45,713 bases of DNA from JAZIHH01 sp036678685. Lineage in GTDB: Bacteria > Bacillota > UBA4882 > UBA10575. The notes under the pieces were generated by a model. The model was not told the origin of the DNA. It did no database searches and saw nothing but the letters and a program-made list of their open reading frames with translations. The first letter of the stretch is position 1. Each line of letters opens with the position of its first letter. The stretch covers positions 1 through 45,713 of the forward strand of contig JAZIHH010000010.1 of NCBI GenBank assembly GCA_036678685.1. The letters run 5' to 3'. Positions 41,190 to 45,713 of this stretch are shown here, piece after piece. The position numbers were made by a program, and so were the translations under genes.

Positions 41190-42532
41190 TTTTCCACCGC
41201 CTTTTCCTTTTCTTCCTTATCCTCAATAATCTCTTCCTTAACAATAACGGGTTCTACCTGCGAGACGAGAAAACGTACGGTTTTTTCCTTCCTCAGGCTG
41301 CTCCTGATTCCGTCTTCAATAAGCTCTTCTCTCTGCGGGCGCTCCCGTTTGCTCAATTTTTCCAGATAAGGCCGGAATATTTCCTTCTGTCTATTAATTT
41401 CTTCTTCTGTCACAGTAATTCCTTCCTTATCGGCAATAGAAAAGAGAACCAGTTCGGTCTTGGCTCTTTTTTCGGCTGTGGGGCGCAACTCTTTTTTAAA
41501 CTCTTCCTCACTCTTCTCCCGGTTTTCAAGATACTGCTCTAATTTTATCCCCCGGTGGGCAAGTTCATGCTCAAAATCGTGAACGAGGCGGTCTAGTTCC
41601 CGGTTGACCAGGGTATCGGTCAACAGGACCTCGCTGGCGTCGACCACCTTCTCCACCACTGCCCGCTCAAATTCACGCTCTGCTTCTTGATCCGCCCGTT
41701 TCTGAAGTTCGTCCCGCAAAAACTGCCGCATTTCGTCAAGGGTCTTCCCCATTCCCAGGCTGGCGGCAAACTCGTCATTAAGTTCGGGAAGTTCACGTAC
41801 TTTAATCTCCTGCAGCTTAACCTGGAAAACCGCCTCCCGGCCGGCGAGTTCCGGGCGGGGGTAGTCTTCGGGAAAAACGGCTTTAATCTCTTTTTCTTCC
41901 CCGGGCTTCATTCCCGGCAGTTGTTCTTCAAATTCCGGCAAGAACCGGCCGGCGCCGACTTCCACGGTGACGCCCTGGCCCGTCCCTCCCGGGAAAGGCT
42001 TGCCGTCCACATACCCGTCAAAATCGATAACGGCGAAATCCCCTTTTTCCAGACTCTCCTTTTCCGCGCCCACCAGTTCCGCGTATTGTTCCTGCAAAAA
42101 ACGGAGTTCCTCTTCCACGCGGTCCCCGGTTATCTGCCGGACTTTTTTCTCAACCTTCATCCCTTTATAATCGGCCAATTTAACCTCGGGAAGCACTTCC
42201 AGTTTAGCCTTGAAGACGAAGGGTTTATCCTCCTCTAGCTTTTCCGCAATATCCAGTTCCGGTTCGGTGACAGGATGCAAGTCATGTTCTTGCAAGGCTT
42301 GAAAATAACCCCGGGCCACCAGGTCCTCCATGGCTTCCCGGTAGAGGTAGTCCCTGCCGACCCGTTGTTCCAGTATATGACGGGGAATCTTCCCCCGGCG
42401 GAAGCCGGGTACGGACAGATTCTGCGCCACCTTCCGGCAGGCCGCGGTTACCGCTTCCTTTACTTCCTGTGGCGTGGCTATAACTTCCAGGGAAACCTGA
42501 TTCTTCTCTAGTCTGTCTAGGTTACATTCCAT
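41186..42532 (-). CDS. tig: Trigger factor, ribosome-associated chaperone and prolyl isomerase
   Basis: Binds nascent chains at the ribosome exit. It has 448 residues. The ribosome-binding motif is VPGFRRGKIPRHIL near residue 45. The FKBP-type isomerase domain lies at about 155-245 (KGDFAVIDFDGYVDGKPF, GAGRFLPEFEEQLPGM). The C-terminal arms are helical and rich in Glu, Lys and Arg. The last residues (EDKEEKEKAVEK) are a low-complexity acidic/basic tail. It is the first gene of the tig-clpP-clpX order and has its own promoter with a hairpin leader. Confidence 0.96.
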   Translation of the reverse strand: MECNLDRLEKNQVSLEVIATPQEVKEAVTAACRKVAQNLSVPGFRRGKIPRHILEQRVGRDYLYREAMEDLVARGYFQALQEHDLHPVTEPELDIAEKLEEDKPFVFKAKLEVLPEVKLADYKGMKVEKKVRQITGDRVEEELRFLQEQYAELVGAEKESLEKGDFAVIDFDGYVDGKPFPGGTGQGVTVEVGAGRFLPEFEEQLPGMKPGEEKEIKAVFPEDYPRPELAGREAVFQVKLQEIKVRELPELNDEFAASLGMGKTLDEMRQFLRDELQKRADQEAEREFERAVVEKVVDASEVLLTDTLVNRELDRLVHDFEHELAHRGIKLEQYLENREKSEEEFKKELRPTAEKRAKTELVLFSIADKEGITVTEEEINRQKEIFRPYLEKLSKRERPQREELIEDGIRSSLRKEKTVRFLVSQVEPVIVKEEIIEDKEEKEKAVEK

Positions 42533-42623
42533 ATATACTTACTCCTCCCCTGTTGCTACCAATATATGATTCTCTTCTTCCACCTTTGCCCGGTAGCGGG
42601 GCAGGTTTTTGCCGAGGAATCAG

Positions 42624-42654
42624 GAACCGATAAAACCTGAAGTCTTATCGGTTC
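42624..42654 (-). other. Inverted repeat in the tig leader
   Basis: GAACCGATAA and TTATCGGTTC form a ten-base perfect stem around an 11-base loop. It sits within the about 150-base leader between the tig promoter and start codon. No T run follows on either strand, so it is not an ordinary terminator; a regulatory RNA fold is possible. Confidence 0.6.
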
Positions 42655-42691
42655 GCAACATGAAAAAAGCCTTTCTCGAAAACCTCGTTTA

Positions 42692-42720
42692 ATTTTACCT
42701 TTATTAATGCCCAGTGTCAA
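42692..42720 (-). promoter_or_regulatory. Promoter of tig-clpP-clpX
   Basis: On the minus strand a perfect TTGACA (42715-42720) and TAAAAT (42692-42697) with a 17-base spacer. The position is between the tRNA terminator and the tig leader. Confidence 0.8.
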
Positions 42721-42750
42721 GAAGGCCCGCTAATTTTTTTCTATTTCGAT

Positions 42751-42777
42751 AAAAACAGGTCCTCTTGGATAGGACCT
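42751..42777 (-). terminator. Terminator behind tRNA-Leu
   Basis: On the minus strand AGGTCCT and AGGACCT form a seven-base stem around a seven-base loop, followed by G and five T. It ends the tRNA transcript before the tig promoter. Confidence 0.8.
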
Positions 42778-42792
42778 TTCGCTGTTTTTGTA

Positions 42793-42875
42793 TGGTGCGA
42801 GAGAGGGGACTTGAACCCCTACGGTTGCCCACCAGATCCTAAATCTGGCGCGTCTGCCGATTCCGCCACTCTCGC
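42793..42875 (-). tRNA. tRNA-Leu (anticodon UAG)
   Basis: A complete tRNA including a genome-encoded CCA at 42793-42795. The acceptor arms GCGAGAG and CTCTCGC pair with discriminator A. The anticodon stem CCAGA/TCTGG encloses the loop TTTAGGA, giving anticodon TAG (plus-strand 42839-42841). A long variable arm (TGGGCAACCGTA region) and a T arm with GGTTCAAGTCC support a class II leucine tRNA. Confidence 0.96.
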
Positions 42876-42894
42876 CTGTTAATTTTTCAAATTT

Positions 42895-42923
42895 ATTATA
42901 CCCCAGTTGCCTCCCGGCGTCAA
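42895..42923 (-). promoter_or_regulatory. Promoter of tRNA-Leu
   Basis: On the minus strand TTGACG (42918-42923) and a perfect TATAAT (42895-42900) are 17 bases apart, about 20 bases upstream of the mature tRNA 5' end. Confidence 0.85.
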
Positions 42924-43002
42924 CGGGAGAAGGGAACAAGACCCGCACCGTTCCCCCTGCCGGGGACTGTTCCGGACGCCGGATGCCGGACGCCGGCGGT
43001 CC

Positions 43003-43725
43003 TCAGACCGCTGCCAACAGCATATGGTAGACCAGGGGAACAAAGATCGCCGGCAGCAGGTTGCCGACCTTGATGCGGGTTACCTCCAGGAGATTCAGGC
43101 CGATGGCAAAGATCAACACCCCGCCGACGAGCGACATCTGGCTAATCACCGTCTCCGTTAAAAAAGGACGCAACACCCCGGCCAGCAGGGTAATGCCGCC
43201 TTGATAAACCAGGACCGGCACCGCGGACAAAGCCACGCCGATCCCCATCGTCGCGGCGAAGATAACAGCGCTGACTCCGTCCAGAATCGATTTGGAGAAC
43301 AAAATAGTGGCATCGCCGGTCAACCCGTCTTCCAAAGCGCCGACAATCGCCATCGCTCCCACGCAATAGACCAGGCTGGCGGTGACAAACCCCCGGGCAA
43401 AATCACTCTCCGCCCGGGAAAACCGGTTTTGAAACCACTTCCCCATCCTGTCCAGCCGGGTTTCAATCTGCAGGAGTTCTCCTGTGATCCCGCCCAGCAA
43501 GAGGCTGGCGATCATCAACATAAGATACTGCCGGTCCAAACGGTCCCCGGCCACCGTATACAGCCCCTGCAGGGCGCCGGAGAGCCCGACCAGGAGAACG
43601 GCCAGGGCAACGCCTTGCATGATTATGCTCTTGATTTTTTCGGAAAGACTGTTTCTGATCAAGATGCCCGCCACGGCTCCTGCGACCACGGCGCCGGCAT
43701 TGACAATTGTTCCCAAGCCAATCAT
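43003..43725 (-). CDS. DUF554 family membrane protein (YqgA-like)
   Basis: Inner-membrane protein of the DUF554 family, of unknown function (E. coli YqgA is a member). About 240 residues from the ATG at 43725, with GGGAGG nine bases upstream. It has six to seven hydrophobic helices, beginning GLGTIVNAGAVVAGAVAGIL, the usual start. Other family segments are SLLLGGITGELLQIE, FVTASLVYCVGAMAIVGALEDGL and ILFSKSILDGVSAVIFAATMGIG. Its start overlaps the polX stop by four bases, so it is coupled to that gene. No catalytic residues are known for the family. Confidence 0.95.
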   Translation of the reverse strand: MIGLGTIVNAGAVVAGAVAGILIRNSLSEKIKSIIMQGVALAVLLVGLSGALQGLYTVAGDRLDRQYLMLMIASLLLGGITGELLQIETRLDRMGKWFQNRFSRAESDFARGFVTASLVYCVGAMAIVGALEDGLTGDATILFSKSILDGVSAVIFAATMGIGVALSAVPVLVYQGGITLLAGVLRPFLTETVISQMSLVGGVLIFAIGLNLLEVTRIKVGNLLPAIFVPLVYHMLLAAV

Positions 43726-45464
43726 TGGTTTCCGCCTCCCGTCCATTTTCGCCGCTGAAAATAGGTTTCGACCTCCGCGGCGGTCCTGGTATTAAAGACA
43801 TCCCCCTTTTCCAGCCAGCCCTTTCTGACCACCGGCAGGGACGTTCTGGTCAAATTCAATTCCCCGGTACTGTGGGCGTCGGGGTTGACCGCAATCAAGA
43901 CCCCCATCTCCTTGGCCCGGCGCAGCCAGGTCCAGTCCAAATCCAGCCGGTAAGGATTGGCGTTGAACTCGATAATAATCCCTTTCGCCGCCGCTTTGGT
44001 CAGCACCGCCTCCAGGTCCAGTTCATAAGCGGGCCTCTCCAACAGAAGACGGCCGGTGGGATGACCGAGCATGGTCAGATAGGGATTGTCCATGGCCCGC
44101 AGAATCCGGGCGGTCATCTCCTCCCTCCCCATTTGAAAATGGGAATGCACCGAGCCGATAACAAAATCCAGCTGCGCCAAGGTTTCCGGGTCGTAATCCA
44201 ACTCCCCGGAGGGTAAAATATCCGCTTCCGTACCTTTAAATATGATAAAACCCCGGGCCCGGTACTCCCGGTTTAACCGGTCAATCTCCGCCCCCTGCGC
44301 GGCCAGGGCTTCTTCGCTTAAACCGCGGGCGTAAAAAGCGCTCCGGCTGTGGTCCGCCACCCCCAGATATTGATAGCCCGCCTCGAGGGCTGCCGCCGCC
44401 ATCTCTTCTAGAGTGTTGATCCCGTCGCTGGAGATGGTGTGAACATGGAAAAGACCGCGGATCTCTTCACTCTTGACCAGAGCCGGCAATTCCCTTTCGT
44501 CCCCAAGCTCCGTTTCGCCCAGGCCTTCCCGCAATTCCGGAGGAATCCACGGCAAGCCCAGCCGCTCATAAATTTCCTCCTCTTCCCGGCAATAAATATG
44601 TTCTCCTCCCCGCCGGAGCCCGGAGGCGTCAAGTTCATACCCCAGAGTTTCCGCCCGGCGCCGCAAAGCCGCAATATGTTCTTTACTGCCGGTGAAATAC
44701 TGCAGGGCGTGGGGATATTCCTCGTCCCCTACGACCCGCAGGTGCGCGGTCACCCCCGTCTTTAACAGCACGGAACTTGTGCCTTTCCCGCTTTCCGTTA
44801 CTTTATCCACCGGGGGCAGGCCGGTGAAAAACGCCGTCACCGCCCGGGGGTCGCGGGAAGCCGCCACCAAATCAATGGCATTCACCAGCGGCATACACCG
44901 GCGCAGGCTGCCGGCCAGCTCCACCCGGAGCACCGCCGGGTGCCCGGCCAACTCCGCCCGCAGGTCCCGGGCGGCGCCGATCACTTCCGGCCATAAAAAC
45001 TGCCCGCGGTGTTCCTTAAGAAATTTTATCCCGGCGTAAATCTTTTCCTGGGTACGCACGCCAAACCCGGGAAGGGAGAGCAGTTGGTTGTTGGCGCAGG
45101 CTTCCTCCAGCGCTTCCAAAGTGGTAATGCCCAGCTCCTTATAGATCTGGTTGATTTTTTTGGGCCCCAGGCCCGGCAGGCGAAAAAACTCCAGGAGTCC
45201 CGGCGGGGTGGTATTTTTCAGGTTTTCATAGTAGTCAATTTTCCCGGTGCCAACCCACTCCAGAATCTTATTGACGATCGCCTCCCCGAATCCCGGCACC
45301 TGGTGGAGCCTCTCTTCTTTGACCAGAGTCTCCAGTTCCTCGCCGAGGTTTTCCAGGGTCCGCGCGGCGTTATAATAAGCTCTGGCCTTGAAAGGGTTTT
45401 CCCCTTTGAGTTCCAGAAGAAGACCGGTTTCATGAAAAATCCTGGCCAATTCGTACGGGTCCAT
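43722..45464 (-). CDS. polX: PolX-type DNA polymerase X / PHP exonuclease, polymerase site altered
   Basis: Family X polymerase fused to a PHP 3'-5' exonuclease; in Bacillus it works in base-excision repair. About 580 residues from the ATG at 45464 (AGGTGATGGG upstream), full length. Helix-hairpin-helix motifs are QVPGFGEAIV and RLPGLGPKKINQ. The nucleotidyltransferase motif GSLRR is present, but the metal triad is not: family members have D-x-D in (V/I)GD(I/L)D and D in VDLRVV, while here they read VNAID and TAHLRVV (Asp to Ala at 44877-44879, Asp to His at 44742-44744). The PHP part is intact: HVHTISSDG, VADHSRS, GTEADIL, GSVHSHF, GHPTGR, NPDAHST. So it is probably an exonuclease without polymerase activity. 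Confidence 0.9.
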   Translation of the reverse strand: MDPYELARIFHETGLLLELKGENPFKARAYYNAARTLENLGEELETLVKEERLHQVPGFGEAIVNKILEWVGTGKIDYYENLKNTTPPGLLEFFRLPGLGPKKINQIYKELGITTLEALEEACANNQLLSLPGFGVRTQEKIYAGIKFLKEHRGQFLWPEVIGAARDLRAELAGHPAVLRVELAGSLRRCMPLVNAIDLVAASRDPRAVTAFFTGLPPVDKVTESGKGTSSVLLKTGVTAHLRVVGDEEYPHALQYFTGSKEHIAALRRRAETLGYELDASGLRRGGEHIYCREEEEIYERLGLPWIPPELREGLGETELGDERELPALVKSEEIRGLFHVHTISSDGINTLEEMAAAALEAGYQYLGVADHSRSAFYARGLSEEALAAQGAEIDRLNREYRARGFIIFKGTEADILPSGELDYDPETLAQLDFVIGSVHSHFQMGREEMTARILRAMDNPYLTMLGHPTGRLLLERPAYELDLEAVLTKAAAKGIIIEFNANPYRLDLDWTWLRRAKEMGVLIAVNPDAHSTGELNLTRTSLPVVRKGWLEKGDVFNTRTAAEVETYFQRRKWTGGGNQ

Positions 45465-45669
45465 CCCATCACCTACTTTATCTTTATTCAAGCCTCCCCT
45501 CCCCCCGGGGCCCCGCCGGCGCCGCTCCCCTGAGGACGGCCTGAAAATATATAATATATTCCTCTCAATATTCCCCGCCGGAAAGAAAAAACCTCTTTCA
45601 TGCAGCCGGGAAGGGCATTTTGTTTACACATAATTTTGTTGCTTGCCTTCCGTAAATTTATGATAGTAT

Positions 45670-45698
45670 ATAATATAAACAACGCCATAGATGATCAA
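45670..45698 (-). promoter_or_regulatory. Possible promoter of polX
   Basis: On the minus strand TTGATC (45693-45698) and TATTAT (45670-45675) are 17 bases apart. The start would be about 200 bases before polX. The AT-rich stretch allows other readings. Confidence 0.35.
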
Positions 45699-45713
45699 GT
45701 CCAGATTAGTCAA

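Overview
The window looks like a chromosomal segment of an anaerobic, probably spore-forming Firmicute (Bacillota; Clostridia- or Limnochordia-like). The reasons are strong AGGAGG-type ribosome binding sites with frequent TTG and GTG starts, a Bacillus-type LexA box, a LonB-type membrane protease beside clpX, a PolX/PHP protein, a HutP-family regulator and an ISLre2 transposase. The exact lineage cannot be fixed from the sequence alone.

Left part (1-13 kb). Three genes on the minus strand form a sugar-uptake locus: a GntR helix-turn-helix fused to a solute-binding domain, a frameshifted extracellular sugar-binding protein, and the start of an ABC permease cut by the window edge. Next is an SOS cassette (umuD, umuC and an SRAP/YedK-type abasic-site protein) with a near-consensus TTGACA/TATAAT promoter and a LexA box. 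Scattered genes follow: a small membrane protein, a decayed HsdR tail, a HAD phosphatase, two phosphodiester-glycosidase (NAGPA/DUF2233) genes, one of them broken by an in-frame stop, and a secreted purple-acid-phosphatase-like protein.

Middle part (13-30 kb). A divergent RpiR regulator faces a catabolic operon: D-2-hydroxyacid dehydrogenase, class II aldolase, GntP permease and FGGY kinase. Together these look like a pathway for uptake and cleavage of an unidentified sugar acid. After yebC and a PHP protein comes a long minus-strand operon: HutP-family protein, aroH, histidine phosphatase, hisC, aroF, tyrA, aroA, PHP phosphoesterase, azlC, azlD. It is a chorismate/tyrosine biosynthesis unit, preceded by a promoter and a hairpin leader that could be an attenuator. 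A YbaK-type deacylase and a four-LysM protein follow.

Right part (31-45.7 kb). A membrane-anchored unknown protein is followed by a degenerate repeat patch and a polar amino-acid ABC transporter (binding lipoprotein, permease, ATPase) with an internal terminator. Then come an ISLre2 element, a patatin phospholipase with a 52-residue membrane protein, the protein-quality-control series tig-clpP-clpX-lonB, tRNA-Leu(UAG), a DUF554 membrane protein and a PolX protein whose polymerase active site appears to be lost.

Reading frames are broken by single-base changes in several otherwise good genes (sugar-binding protein near 980, azlD in a C6 run, amino-acid lipoprotein in an A10 run), and aroA contains a run of 16 C. 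This is either real decay or slippage, or homopolymer error in the assembly, and it affects how those genes should be read.
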